Below, in pieces: positions 35,292 to 45,800 of a stretch of 64,000 nucleotides of DNA. The notes under the pieces were generated by a model. It made no database searches and had not been told where the DNA came from. It worked only from the letters and a program-made list of their open reading frames with translations. The position numbers and the translations under genes are program-made. The first letter of the stretch is position 1. The number at the start of each line of letters is the position of its first letter. Origin of the DNA: Solirubrobacter soli DSM 22325 (GTDB lineage Bacteria; Actinomycetota; Thermoleophilia; Solirubrobacterales; Solirubrobacteraceae); assembly GCF_000423665.1 (NCBI RefSeq), contig NZ_AUIK01000029.1, forward strand, positions 1 through 64,000, read 5' to 3'.

Positions 35292-36767
35292 ATGACAGTG
35301 GAGGCTGAACCGCTCACGAGCGGTCCCGCCGCCCTGCGCCTGCCCGCGCGCGCCTCGGAGGCCCGCGGGCTTGGCCGCGGTCGCGTCTGGGGCCTGCTGA
35401 TCGTGGACGTCATCGCGGTCGTGTTCGCGCTGGCGGGTACGTACCTCGCCGCCGACCAGATCGGCGACGAGGCGCCGTTCATCGCCCCGACCGGAGCCCT
35501 CGTGGCGCTCGCGGTCGGCGTGGTGGCGATGTGGCCCGCCCTGTTCGGGGCCTACGGGCTCTACGAGCGCCAGACGCGGGCGATCGCGCCCGCGAGCCTG
35601 GACGAGGTCGCCGACCTCTTCCACGCGCTGCTCGCGGGCTCGCTCGTGCTGCTCGTGGCCGGCCAGGGGGGCGCCAAGCTGCTCGACTGGTCGCTGTACT
35701 CGCCGCTGGAAGCGGCGATGTTCCTGGCGTTCGCGCTCGTGCTGATCCCGCTGGGCCGCGCGTGCGTCCGGACCTGGGTCCTGCCCAACGTGCTGCGCCC
35801 GCGCCGCGCGCTGATCGTCGGCGCCGGCCTCGAGGGCCGCGTCGTGCAGAAGAAGCTTGAAGCGCATCCCGAGTTCGGCCTGCAGGTGATCGGGTTCGTC
35901 GACGACGAGCGCGGCCCGAACGTCCTCGGCGAGCCGGGCGATCTGCCGCGGCTCATCGACACGCTCGAGGTCGACTGGGTCGTCGTCGCCGCGACCGCCG
36001 AGCCGACCAGCGAGATGCTCGACCTGATGCGCGCCGTGCGCCGCCCGGACGTGCACCTCTCGATCGTCCCGTCCTACTCCGAGCTGTTCGCGTCCAACGC
36101 GACGATCGAGGAGCTCGAGGGGATCCCGGTCGTGAGCCTGCCGCCGATGCGCCTGTCGCGCAGCATCCGGACGGTCAAGCGCGCGATCGACCTGGTCGCC
36201 TCCGCGCTCGGGCTGCTGATCCTCACCCCGGTCCTCGCCGCGGTCGCGGTCGCGGTCAAGGTCGACTCCAAGGGCCCGGTGTTCTTCCGCCAGAAGCGCC
36301 ACGGGCGCGGCGGCACCGAGTTCGAGATCGTCAAGTTCCGCACGATGGTCGCCGACGCCGAGGCCCAGCGCCTCGCGATGGCGCATCTGAATGAGATGGA
36401 AGGCGCGGGGCCGCTGTTCAAGATGGCCAACGACCCGCGCATCACCAAGGTCGGCGCGTTCCTGCGCAAGACCAGCCTGGACGAGCTGCCGCAGCTGTGG
36501 AACGTCCTCAAGGGCGAGATGTCGCTCGTCGGCCCGCGCCCGTTCGTGGTCCACGAGTCCGAGCAGATCACCGGCTGGGCCGGCCGCCGGCTCGACACGA
36601 CCCCCGGCATCACCGGCCTCTGGCAGGTCCTCGGCCGCAACGACATCCCGTTCGACGAGATGGTCAAGCTCGACTACGTCTACGTGACGAATTGGTCCCT
36701 GTGGTGGGACATCAAGATCCTGCTACGGACGATCCCGACGGTGCTCGGGCGGAAGGGTGCGTACTAA
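35292..36767 (+). CDS. Polyprenyl-phosphate sugar-1-phosphate transferase
   Basis: A 491-residue initiating transferase (WbaP/WcaJ/CpsE type) that loads the first sugar-1-phosphate on undecaprenyl phosphate. Four or so N-terminal helices, a central CoA-binding-like Rossmann domain (RRALIVGAGLEGRVVQKKLEAH), then the catalytic domain: KRAIDLVASALGLLIL, GPVFFRQKRHGRGG, FEIVKFRTM, TSLDELPQLWNVLKGEMSLV, GPRPFV and TPGITGLWQV. All landmark motifs are intact. It defines the locus as a lipid-linked polysaccharide pathway. Confidence 0.95.
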   Translation: MTVEAEPLTSGPAALRLPARASEARGLGRGRVWGLLIVDVIAVVFALAGTYLAADQIGDEAPFIAPTGALVALAVGVVAMWPALFGAYGLYERQTRAIAPASLDEVADLFHALLAGSLVLLVAGQGGAKLLDWSLYSPLEAAMFLAFALVLIPLGRACVRTWVLPNVLRPRRALIVGAGLEGRVVQKKLEAHPEFGLQVIGFVDDERGPNVLGEPGDLPRLIDTLEVDWVVVAATAEPTSEMLDLMRAVRRPDVHLSIVPSYSELFASNATIEELEGIPVVSLPPMRLSRSIRTVKRAIDLVASALGLLILTPVLAAVAVAVKVDSKGPVFFRQKRHGRGGTEFEIVKFRTMVADAEAQRLAMAHLNEMEGAGPLFKMANDPRITKVGAFLRKTSLDELPQLWNVLKGEMSLVGPRPFVVHESEQITGWAGRRLDTTPGITGLWQVLGRNDIPFDEMVKLDYVYVTNWSLWWDIKILLRTIPTVLGRKGAY

Positions 36768-37507
36768 TGCCCGTCATCGTGGTCCCGGCCTTCAATGAGG
36801 AGGCCAACGTCCCGAACCTGATGCGGGACCTCGCCGCGCGCCCGGAGCTGTGGCGCGACGGCGGCCGCATCATCCTGGTCGACGACGGCTCCTCCGACCG
36901 CACGGTCGAGGTCGCGCGCGCCGAGGGGCGCGGGCTGCCGCTCGAGGTCCTGGAGCAGGTCAAGAACCAGGGTCCCGGCCGCGCCTTCGACGCCGGCTTC
37001 CGCCGCGCGCTCGAGGTCTGCGACGAGGACGAGCTGATCATCACGATGGAGTCCGACACGACGTCCGACCTGGACGCGCTGGAGGGCATGCTCTTCGTCG
37101 CTTCCCAGGACGCGGACATCGTGCTCGCCTCGCACCACGACGGCGGCCAGCTGGCCAACGTCTCGGCGCACCGGCGCTTCCTGTCCAAGGCGGCGTCGAG
37201 CGCGATCCGCCGCGGCGCCGGCCTGGACGCGAGCACCGTGTCGAGCTTCTTCCGCGTCTACCGCTCGTCGATCCTGCGCGAGGGCTACGCCGAGCACGGC
37301 GACGCGCTGATCCGCGAGCGCGGCTTCGCGTGCAAGGCCGAGCTGCTGATCAAGCTCTCGCGCCTGGGCGCCCGCGTCGCCGAGGTGCCGGTCACCCTGG
37401 ACTGGGCCAACCGCCAGGGCGAGAGCAAGATGCGCGTGCTGCCGACGATGGCCGGCTACGCGCGGATGATGACCCGCCAGGTCGCTTCGCGGCGGGGTTC
37501 TGCATGA
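36767..37507 (+). CDS. Glycosyltransferase family 2
   Basis: A 246-residue GT-A enzyme: IVVPAFNEEANV, ILVDDGSSDRTVEVA and the DxD-like ESDTTSDLDAL. A Lys/Arg-rich tail suggests membrane association but no helices are present, resembling dolichol-phosphate-mannose-synthase-like soluble forms. The ATG overlaps the sugar-transferase stop TAA. Probably adds a sugar to the lipid carrier or to the growing repeat unit. Confidence 0.93.
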   Translation: MPVIVVPAFNEEANVPNLMRDLAARPELWRDGGRIILVDDGSSDRTVEVARAEGRGLPLEVLEQVKNQGPGRAFDAGFRRALEVCDEDELIITMESDTTSDLDALEGMLFVASQDADIVLASHHDGGQLANVSAHRRFLSKAASSAIRRGAGLDASTVSSFFRVYRSSILREGYAEHGDALIRERGFACKAELLIKLSRLGARVAEVPVTLDWANRQGESKMRVLPTMAGYARMMTRQVASRRGSA

Positions 37508-38829
37508 GCCAGAGCGTCGGCATCGTCGGCGGCGGCCTGCTCGGCCTCGGCATCGCCTATGAGCTCGCCTCCAAGGGCGTGCAGGTCGATGTCTACGAGG
37601 CCGACAAGCGCCTCGGCGGCCTCGCCGGTTCCACGCGGATCGGCGGCGTCGCCGTCGACCGCTACTACCACTGCGTCACCACGACCGACCACAAGGTCGT
37701 CTCGCTGGCGGAGGACCTCGGGCTCAGCATCCGCTGGCGCCCGCTCGGCGTGGGCTTCTACCACGACGGGCGCCGCTGCTCGATGTCCACCCCGTTCGAG
37801 GTCCTGAAGTTCCCGGGCCTGCGGGTCGACGACAAGGCGCGGCTCGCCGCGTTCGTCCTCGCGTGCGGCCGGATCTCCGACCACGAGGCGCTCGACGAGA
37901 TCGGAATCGAGGAGTGGGCGCGCGCAAAGAGCGGGAACCGGCTGTGGGAGCGCCTCTGGGCGCCGCTGCTGGACTCCAAGTTCGACGGCCGCTTCGACGA
38001 CCTCCCGGCCACGTACCTGTGGTCGCGCATGCGCCGCACCGCGGGCACGCGCTCCAAGGGCGGGCGCGAGGTCATGGGCGCGATCGAGGGCGGCTACCAG
38101 GCGCTCGTCGACCGGCTCGCCGAGCGGATCCAGGGCATGGGCGGCCGCGTGCACACGAGCACTCCGGTCCGGCACATCCCGGCGTCCGCGACCGGCCGCG
38201 CCATCGGCGTCGTCACCGAGGAGGGCCTGCGCGAGCACGACACCGTCGTGACCACGCAGCTGCGCCCGAACCTCAAGGGCCTGCTCGACCCGGAGCTCGA
38301 GCGCCAGCTCGGCGCCGACCCGCTGCGCTACATGGGCATCGTCTGCCTCGTCGCGCGGGTGAAGAAGAGCGTCAGCCCGTACTACGCGATCAACATCACC
38401 GACCGGCGCGTGCCGATCACCAGCGTCGTCGAGACCACCCACGTGGTGGATCCCGAGGCCGTCGAGGGTCACCTGATCTACGTGCCGAAGTACGTCAAGT
38501 CCACGAGCGCCGACCTCGAGCGCTCGAACGAGGACATCACCGACGAGTTCCTGGGCCACGTGCAGACGTTGTTCCCGGACTTCCGTCGCGAGGACGTGAT
38601 CGCCAGCCAGGTCGCGCGTGCGCGCGTCGCCGAGCCGGTCCACGTCGCCCGCGTCGAGAACCGCATCCCGCCCGTGTTCGCCGCGCCCGGTCTCGCCGTG
38701 GCGTCATCGGCGCGGGTCCATCCAAACATCGTTCACGGCCAGGCCATCGCAGGGGTCGCCGAACACGTCGCCGGCGAGGTCCTCGTTCGGCTCTCCACGG
38801 ACATCGCAGAGCAAAGGAGTGCAGCATGA
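37504..38829 (+). CDS. FAD-dependent amine-oxidase/UDP-galactopyranose-mutase-like oxidoreductase
   Basis: A 441-residue flavoprotein with dinucleotide-binding VGIVGGGLLGLGIAYELASKG, the acidic ribose-binding EADKRLGGLAG, and a C-terminal FAD segment (FAAPGLAVASSARVHPNIVHGQAIAG). Members of this group in polysaccharide loci are amine-oxidase-like or mutase-like; no furanose-specific motif was confirmed. Overlaps both neighbours as ATGA. It may rearrange or oxidise a nucleotide or lipid-linked sugar. Confidence 0.85.
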   Translation: MSQSVGIVGGGLLGLGIAYELASKGVQVDVYEADKRLGGLAGSTRIGGVAVDRYYHCVTTTDHKVVSLAEDLGLSIRWRPLGVGFYHDGRRCSMSTPFEVLKFPGLRVDDKARLAAFVLACGRISDHEALDEIGIEEWARAKSGNRLWERLWAPLLDSKFDGRFDDLPATYLWSRMRRTAGTRSKGGREVMGAIEGGYQALVDRLAERIQGMGGRVHTSTPVRHIPASATGRAIGVVTEEGLREHDTVVTTQLRPNLKGLLDPELERQLGADPLRYMGIVCLVARVKKSVSPYYAINITDRRVPITSVVETTHVVDPEAVEGHLIYVPKYVKSTSADLERSNEDITDEFLGHVQTLFPDFRREDVIASQVARARVAEPVHVARVENRIPPVFAAPGLAVASSARVHPNIVHGQAIAGVAEHVAGEVLVRLSTDIAEQRSAA

Positions 38830-39818
38830 ACCTCCCCGCCACAGTCGGCGTGACGGGTGCCGCCGGCTTCGTCGGCGCCAACCTGGTCGAGCGCCTGCTC
38901 GACGAGGGTTGCAAGGTCATCGGGGTCGACGACTTCTCGATGAGCGGCCCGGAGAACCTCCGCGGCATCCTCGGGCGTCCGGGCTTCGAGCTGCTCGAGT
39001 ACGACTGCCGTGACAGCGCGCGCCTGACGCGTGACTTCAAGGACGTCGGCGGCATCATGCACCTCGCCGCGTGCAAGATCCCGCGCTTCGGTGGCGCGCT
39101 GAACACGATGCACGTCAACGTCGACGGCTCGCAGGCCGCGTTCGACGTCGCGCTCGAGCTCGACGTGCCGGTCGTCTTCACGTCGACCTCCGACGTGTAC
39201 GGCAACGCCGAGACCCCCTTCCGCGAGGACGGCGAGATCGTCCTCGGCCCGCCCACGAGCCGCCGCTGGAGCTACGCCGCGTCGAAGTACTTCGACGAGC
39301 ACCTCGCTCTGCGCATGCACGAGGAGCGCGGCCTGAAGGTCTCGATCCTGCGCCTGTTCAACGCCTACGGCGCCCGCAACCACCCGAGCTGGTGGGGCGG
39401 CCCGCTCGCCGTCTTCCTCGAGGACCTCCTCGACGGCAAGGAGATGGAGATCCACGGCGACGGCCAGCAGGTCCGCTCGTTCACCTACGTCAGCGACACG
39501 GTCGACGGCTTCGTCCGCGCCCTCGCCACGCCCGAGGCGGTCGGCGAGGTCATCAACATCGCCAACGAGGAGCCGGTGAAGATCATCGACCTCGCGCAGA
39601 CGGTCCAGACCGCGATGGGCTTCGACGGCCCGCTGCGGGCGAAGATCGTCAGCTACGAGTCGATGGGCGGCAACTACCAGGACGTCAAGATCCGCGTCCC
39701 CTCGACCGAGAAGGCCCAGCGCATCCTCGGCTTCAAGGCCGAGGTCAAGCTCGAGCAGGGCCTCGAGAAGACGATCGCCTGGCACAAGGCACTGCGCGAG
39801 GAGCGCGTGGCGGCGTGA
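38826..39818 (+). CDS. NAD-dependent sugar epimerase/dehydratase
   Basis: A 330-residue extended short-chain dehydrogenase: GVTGAAGFVGANLVERLL, catalytic Thr/Ser in VFTSTSDVYGN, and YxxxK in WSYAASKYFDEH. SFTYVSDTVDGFVRAL and VINIANEEPVKI are typical of GalE/RmlB/WbpP-like enzymes. The substrate is probably a UDP-sugar, perhaps the product of the dehydrogenase. ATGA overlap upstream, GTGA overlap downstream. Confidence 0.92.
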   Translation: MNLPATVGVTGAAGFVGANLVERLLDEGCKVIGVDDFSMSGPENLRGILGRPGFELLEYDCRDSARLTRDFKDVGGIMHLAACKIPRFGGALNTMHVNVDGSQAAFDVALELDVPVVFTSTSDVYGNAETPFREDGEIVLGPPTSRRWSYAASKYFDEHLALRMHEERGLKVSILRLFNAYGARNHPSWWGGPLAVFLEDLLDGKEMEIHGDGQQVRSFTYVSDTVDGFVRALATPEAVGEVINIANEEPVKIIDLAQTVQTAMGFDGPLRAKIVSYESMGGNYQDVKIRVPSTEKAQRILGFKAEVKLEQGLEKTIAWHKALREERVAA

Positions 39819-41107
39819 CCACCCTCCCCGTCCAGGACGCCAACCCGTCCCCGAAGGCCGGCAAGCGCGACGCCGCGCTGCTGTCGGCCGGGACGGTCGG
39901 CTCCGGCCTGCTCGCCTACGCGTTCAACGTGTTGGCGGCGCGTGCCCTGGGACCTGAGGCGTTCGCCGCCGTCGGGGCCCTCTGGGCGGGGATGTTCCTG
40001 GTCGCCGTGCTGCTGTTCCGCCCGCTCGAGCAGACGGTCTCGCGCACGGTGGCCGACCTGGTCGCCCGCGGCGCGGACGCCCGTGCCGCGATCCGCACGA
40101 CCGCCTGGCTCGGCGGCGGCGTGGCCGTCGCCGCCTGCCTGGCGTGCGTCGCGGCCTGGGAGCCGCTCACCGACCGCCTCTTCGGCGGCCGGCCCGAGCT
40201 GACCGTCGCGCTCGTCGCCGGCCTCGCCGGCTACGCGCTGTCCTACTTCGCCCGTGGCCTCGCCGGCGGCGTGCGCTGGTTCGGCGGCTACGGCCTCGTG
40301 CTGCTCGCCGACGGCGGCATCCGCCTCGTGGTCGCGCTGCCGCTGCTGATCTGGGCCTCGACGACGCTGGCGGCGATCGCGATCGCCGCCGCCGCGGTCG
40401 GCGGGGCGATCGCTCCGCTGCTCTCGCGCGACCGCACCGCGCTGCGGCGCGCCGGCGGCGTGACCGGCGCCGAGAGCGCGCCGTTCGCGTTCCGCGCCGC
40501 GGCCCGCTTCGCCGCGCCCGCCGCGGTGATGGCCGGCTGCGAGCAGATCCTGCTCTCAGGCGGCCCGCTGATCGTCCTGATCCGCGGCGAGGAGGGCGCG
40601 GCCGCCACCGCCGGCGTCCTGTTCGCCGCCGCGCTGCTCGTCCGCGCGCCCGTGTTCCTGTTCCAGGGCGTCGCGGCCTCGCTGCTGGCCAACTTCACGA
40701 CCTACCAGGCCAACGGCGACTTCGCCCGCATGCACAAGGCCTGCGTCAACGTCGCCCTGATCTGCGTCGGCGTCGCCGGCGCAGGCGCGATCGGCGCGCT
40801 GATCGCCGGTCCGTTCGCGATGGAGGTCCTCTACGGCTCGGGCTTCGACGCCACCCGCGGCGACCTCTCGCTGCTGGCGATCGGCATCGGCGGCTTCCTC
40901 GCCGCCAGCACCTTCTCGCAAGCCCTGCTGGCACGCGACGAGGCGAGCTCCGCCGCCTGGCGCTGGTCGATGGCCACCGCCGTCTTCATCGCCACCCAAC
41001 TTCTCCTGCCGGTCGACGCGTTCACCCGCGTCTGCATCGGCTTCGCAGCCGCCGGCGTACTCGTCGGCGCGCTGCTCATGACCCTCGTCTGGAGAGAACG
41101 AGAATGA
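39815..41107 (+). CDS. Lipid-linked oligosaccharide flippase (Wzx/MOP type)
   Basis: A 430-residue polytopic protein with about 12 hydrophobic segments, opening LLSAGTVGSGLLAYAFNVLAARALGPEAFAAVG, the common start of polysaccharide-transporter MOP proteins. It would flip the repeat unit across the membrane. GTG start overlaps the epimerase stop; TGA overlaps the next ATG. Confidence 0.9.
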   Translation: MTTLPVQDANPSPKAGKRDAALLSAGTVGSGLLAYAFNVLAARALGPEAFAAVGALWAGMFLVAVLLFRPLEQTVSRTVADLVARGADARAAIRTTAWLGGGVAVAACLACVAAWEPLTDRLFGGRPELTVALVAGLAGYALSYFARGLAGGVRWFGGYGLVLLADGGIRLVVALPLLIWASTTLAAIAIAAAAVGGAIAPLLSRDRTALRRAGGVTGAESAPFAFRAAARFAAPAAVMAGCEQILLSGGPLIVLIRGEEGAAATAGVLFAAALLVRAPVFLFQGVAASLLANFTTYQANGDFARMHKACVNVALICVGVAGAGAIGALIAGPFAMEVLYGSGFDATRGDLSLLAIGIGGFLAASTFSQALLARDEASSAAWRWSMATAVFIATQLLLPVDAFTRVCIGFAAAGVLVGALLMTLVWRERE

Positions 41108-42885
41108 GCGCAACCCTGCATCCAACGCGCATGTCCGTCCCCCGCTCGGCGACCTCGGTCGCCGAGGTCCGTGGGGACGCTGTCGTGCTTTCGGGCCTGG
41201 TCATCTGGACGATCGCGCTCGCTGCGCTGATGTGGGGGACCTGGGGCAACCCGGCGATGGACACGGGCTACGACCTCGTGGCCGCGAGCCGGACCGCCCA
41301 TGGCGAGCTGCCGTACGTCGACTACACGTACTGGTACGGCCCCGTCTCGCCCTTCCTGCTCGGCGGGATCTACGCGATCGTCGGCACCGGCGTGGCCCCG
41401 GCGGTCGTGCTCGGGCTCGTGATCAGCGCGCTGGCGATCGGGCTCACCTACCGGCTCGCGCGGACGTTCGTGAGCGCCCCGGCGGCCGGCCTGGCCGCCG
41501 CGCTCGTGGCGCCGGCCGCGCTGTCGAGCGCCAACAACTCCTACGTGCTGCCGCACAGCACGTCCGCCCCGCTCGGGATCGTGCTCGTGCTCGGCGTCGT
41601 GCTCGCGCTGGTGCGCCGCGGGGAGGGCCGGCGCGGCTTCGTCGTCGCCGGCGTGCTCGCCGGGCTGACCGCGCTGACCCGCCCCGAGATCGCGCTCGCC
41701 CTCTACGGCTCGCTGGCGGTCTGGATGGCGTTCTCGCTGTATCACCGCGCCGCGGACCGCCGCGACGCGCTCGCGCTGGCCGCCCCCGCGCTCGCCCTGC
41801 CCGCGCTCGTCTACGGCGTCTTCGCCGCGAAGGTCGGGCTCAACGAGCTGCTGACGGTGAACCTCTACCCGAAGGCGTTCGTCGCGGCCGCCGGGCACGT
41901 GATCCTCGACTCGCACGCGCCCAAGACGCCGGGCAGCGTCGCCAAGCTGCTCGCGTACACGGCGCTCTACGCCGCCGGCATCGGCGCGATGCTCGCGGGA
42001 GCCTGGGCGATCGCCAAGGGCGGCGCACTGCGGCTCGCCGCGTACGGCGCCGCGGGGCTCGCCGGCCTCGCCTTCGTCGCCGTGCTCGTCAAGCGGCCGG
42101 AGACGATCCGCTACTACCTCGAGTTCGCCTACGCGTGGATCCCCGCCGGTGTCGCCATCGCCGTGCTCGCGCTCGCCTGGCGCGGCCGCCGTCGCGGGAG
42201 CTGGGCGGACGCCGAGCGCGGCCCGCTGCTGGTCTGCCTGCTGCTCGCCGCCGCCGCCGCGTCCACCTACGCGTCGTTCAAGCCTTTCCCCAACGCCGCC
42301 TTCCCGGAGGCGACCCCCTACCTGCTGCCGCTCGTCGGCGTCTTCCTGGCATGGCTGCACACCCGCGTCCTGGACCGCACCGGCGTCCTCGGGCTCGCGT
42401 GGCTGGCCCTGCTGGTGGTGGGTAGCGCCGGTCTCGCGCTGCATGACGCACGCGCCGAGACCGCCAAGGCCCACGGGCCGCACGGCACGTTGACCGCCGC
42501 GCCGCAGGATGCCGTCGCGCTTCAGGGCGCGCTGGACATCATCGCCCGTGAGACCAAGCCCGGCGACCCGATCCTGGTCGCCCCGCAGCTCAGCTCGCTG
42601 TATGTGATGTCGGGCCGTAAGGACCCGCTCCCCCAGCTCAGCCTCCTCCCGGGCGCTCTCCCCACGCCCGCAGACGAGAAGGCAGCGATCCGCCGCATGG
42701 GCGACGTCCGCCTCGTGCTGATCGACCGCAACCCCCTTACCTTGTACCGACACGGTGCCTTCGGCACCACGTTCGATCGCCAGTTGGCGGCCTGGGTGCG
42801 ACGCGATTTCGTGCGCGTCGCCACCGTGGCCGGACCGGGGCAGGACGCCCTGGCCATCGACGCTTGGCTCAGGAGGAGTCCATGA
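41104..42885 (+). CDS. Polytopic membrane glycosyltransferase-like protein (GT-C/GT39-like)
   Basis: A 593-residue protein with about ten to twelve membrane segments. The first large loop has MDTGYDLVAASRTAHGELPYVDYTYWYGP, with an acidic residue soon after the first helix and a DYTYWYGP box as in ArnT/PMT-like GT-C enzymes; LTRPEIAL is also typical. A soluble C-terminal domain (about 470-593) includes ILVAPQLSSLYVMSGRK. It probably uses a polyprenyl-phosphate sugar to decorate the polymer outside. Confidence 0.8.
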   Translation: MSATLHPTRMSVPRSATSVAEVRGDAVVLSGLVIWTIALAALMWGTWGNPAMDTGYDLVAASRTAHGELPYVDYTYWYGPVSPFLLGGIYAIVGTGVAPAVVLGLVISALAIGLTYRLARTFVSAPAAGLAAALVAPAALSSANNSYVLPHSTSAPLGIVLVLGVVLALVRRGEGRRGFVVAGVLAGLTALTRPEIALALYGSLAVWMAFSLYHRAADRRDALALAAPALALPALVYGVFAAKVGLNELLTVNLYPKAFVAAAGHVILDSHAPKTPGSVAKLLAYTALYAAGIGAMLAGAWAIAKGGALRLAAYGAAGLAGLAFVAVLVKRPETIRYYLEFAYAWIPAGVAIAVLALAWRGRRRGSWADAERGPLLVCLLLAAAAASTYASFKPFPNAAFPEATPYLLPLVGVFLAWLHTRVLDRTGVLGLAWLALLVVGSAGLALHDARAETAKAHGPHGTLTAAPQDAVALQGALDIIARETKPGDPILVAPQLSSLYVMSGRKDPLPQLSLLPGALPTPADEKAAIRRMGDVRLVLIDRNPLTLYRHGAFGTTFDRQLAAWVRRDFVRVATVAGPGQDALAIDAWLRRSP

Positions 42886-45800
42886 ACGTAGGCCCCCGTT
42901 CTAGATCGGCGCGGCTGACCGCCCGCCTCGGTGCATTCGCTGCGATCGCCGCCCTCGTGGCGGCGATCTCCGCTTCCGCGCCCCAAGCCGCCGGCATCCC
43001 GCCGACGCCGGCCGGTACGGCCGGCATCGCGCTCGACGGCAAGGTCGCGCTGTCCTGGAAGGCGTCCAGCGGCGCCACCAGCTACGCCGTCTTCCGAGGC
43101 ACGTCAGCCGCCGCCATCAACACCCAGATCTCGCCCTCCGGGCTGACCGCGACGTCGTACACCGACACGAGCGCGGCGAACAACACGACCTACTTCTACG
43201 CGGTCAAGGCCGTGTCCGACGAGGGCTCCTCGGCCGCCTCGCAGATCGCGAAGGTCACACCGAAGTCCGCCTCCTGCTCGACCGGCAACGCGGTCGTCAA
43301 GGAGAACTGCTTCCCGGGCACGACCGCCTGGAAGACGACCGACAACTCGCCCGCCTACCCGGACGGCATCGAGGGCTTCACGTCGGCGCCGAGCGTCAAC
43401 GCCGGCGCGAGCGTCGACGTGCGCGTCGAGTCCAAGGCCGAGACCTCCTACCACGTCGACATCTACCGGACGGGTTGGTACGGCGGCACGCAGGGCCGCC
43501 TGATCGGCTCGATCCAGGGCCTCGTGGGCGACGCCCCGCAGGGCTGCGCCGGCAGCGCCGGGACCGACCCGACGGGCCTGATCGAGTGCGCCGACTGGCC
43601 GGTCTCGTTCACGCTGACGACCGGCGCGGACTGGACCTCGGGCGTCTACCTGCTCAAGCTGATCCGCGACGACAACGGAAACCACTCCGATGTCCTGCTC
43701 GTCGTGCGCAACGACGGCTCTGACTCGGACGTGCTCTACCACGTCCCGACCAACACGTACCTCGCGTACAACAACTGGTTCGGCAAGTCGCTCTACACCG
43801 CGCAGAGCGACGGCCCGACGACCGTGACCGGCGCCAACCGCGCGGCCAAGGTCTCCTTCGACAAGCCGTTCGTGCAGTCCACGGGCGACTACCGCTCGCA
43901 CGACTTCTACCTGCGCACTGACGTCGCCGCAGTCGGCTGGCTCGAGAGCCAGGGCTACGACGCGACGTACACGGACTCGACGAACTTCGACGCCGACGGC
44001 GCCCAGCTCCAGGACCACAAGGTGTTCATCTCGGGCGCCCACGACGAGTACTGGACGCAGGCGATGCGCGACGCCGCCCTGCAGGCGCGCAATCACGGCA
44101 CGTCGCTGTTCTTCCTCGGCGCCAACGCCATGTACTGGAAGGTCCGCTACGAGGCGAGCCCGACATCGGGCGTCGCCCGCCGCGTGATGGTCACGTACAA
44201 GACGATCGAGAGCGGCCCGGTCGATCCGAGCGGCACGTCCACCTCGACCTATCGCGACCCGGCCGGGCCCAACCAGCCGGAGAACGCGCTGATCGGCCAG
44301 CAGTACATCGGCGACAACTCCGCCCAGGCGTTCCCGCTGCGGGTCTCCGCCGCCCAGGGCAAGAACCGCGTCTGGCGCTACACGTCGCTCGCCGGCCAGG
44401 CCGACGGGGCCTCGGCCAACGTCGGCACCCAGCTCGTCGGCTGGGAGTGGGACGCGCCGTTCGACAACGGCCTCCAGCCCGCCGGCCTGCAGTCGATCGC
44501 CGCCTCGCCGGTGCAGGGCAACCTCGTCCTCAACAACGGCGCCGCGTACACGTTCGGCTCGGCCACGCAGCAGAGCACGATCTACACCGCCGCCAGCGGC
44601 GCGAAGGTCTTCTCGACCGGCACCAACAACTGGTTCCGCGGCCTGGCGCTCAACGTCGACGGCGACGGCGAGCCCAACTCGAAGATCCAGCAGGCGACGA
44701 TGAACGTCCTGTCGGACATGGACGTCCACCCGACGACCCCGACGTCGGGCATGGTCGAGGACACCACGGGCGCGCCCGCCGTCAGCTCGACCACGCCGGC
44801 CAACGGCTCGTCCGGCGCCTCGCTGACCGCGAACATCGACATCAAGTTCGACCGTGAGCTGGACCCGAGCACGATCGACAGCTCGGACGTGACGCTGACC
44901 GAGAACGGCGGCGGCACGGTCACGGGCACGCTGTCCTGGGACGCGGCGAGCAAGACGCTGACCTTCGACCCGGACGAGACGCTCGAGCCGTTCACGGGCT
45001 ACACCGTGACCGTCGGCACCGGCGTCAAGAGCTGGACCGGCGCCGCGCCGGCCGCGCCGACCGTGTTCAGCTACACGGCCGGGCAGGGCACGCCCCCGCA
45101 GATCGTCGCCAAGACCCCGGCCGCCTCCGCGACCGCGGTCCCCAGCGACACCACGATCACGGCGAAGTTCGACCGGCGCCTGGACGCGTCCACGGTGACC
45201 ACGTCGACGTTCTCCGTCCGGCCGACCGCCGGCGGCGCCGCCGTCCCGGCCGCGGTCAGCTACGACAACGCCACCCGCACGGTGACGCTGACGCCGACCA
45301 GCCGCCTCACCGAGTCGACCAACTACACGGTGACGGCCACGACCGGCATCCAGGCCAACGGCGACGGCACGCCGATGGCGGCCCAGGTCACCTGGGCGTT
45401 CGCCACCAACCAGAACCTGAAGGTGACCTCCACCTGGCCGACCTCCGGCGCCACCGGCATCTCGCCGCTGGCGGCGGTCCGCGCGACGTTCTCGCGCCCG
45501 ATCCAGGCGGGCGGCCTGCCGTCCGGCGCGGTCGAGCTGCGGACCGCCGGCGGGACGCTCGTCCCGGCCACGGTCAGCTACGACGCGACCGACCGCACCG
45601 CGACGCTGGTCCCCAACGCCGAGCTGTCGGTGGGTGCGACCTACGAGGCCGACGTCTCCGGCGTGCACGCCGCCGACGGCGCGCCGCTGGACGCCGCGAC
45701 GTGGACGATCACCACGGCCGCGAGCCCGCCGCCCGCGGCCGAGCTCACCGGGACGTTCCCGGCCGACGCCGCCGTCGGCGTCGCGCCCGGGGCCACGGTC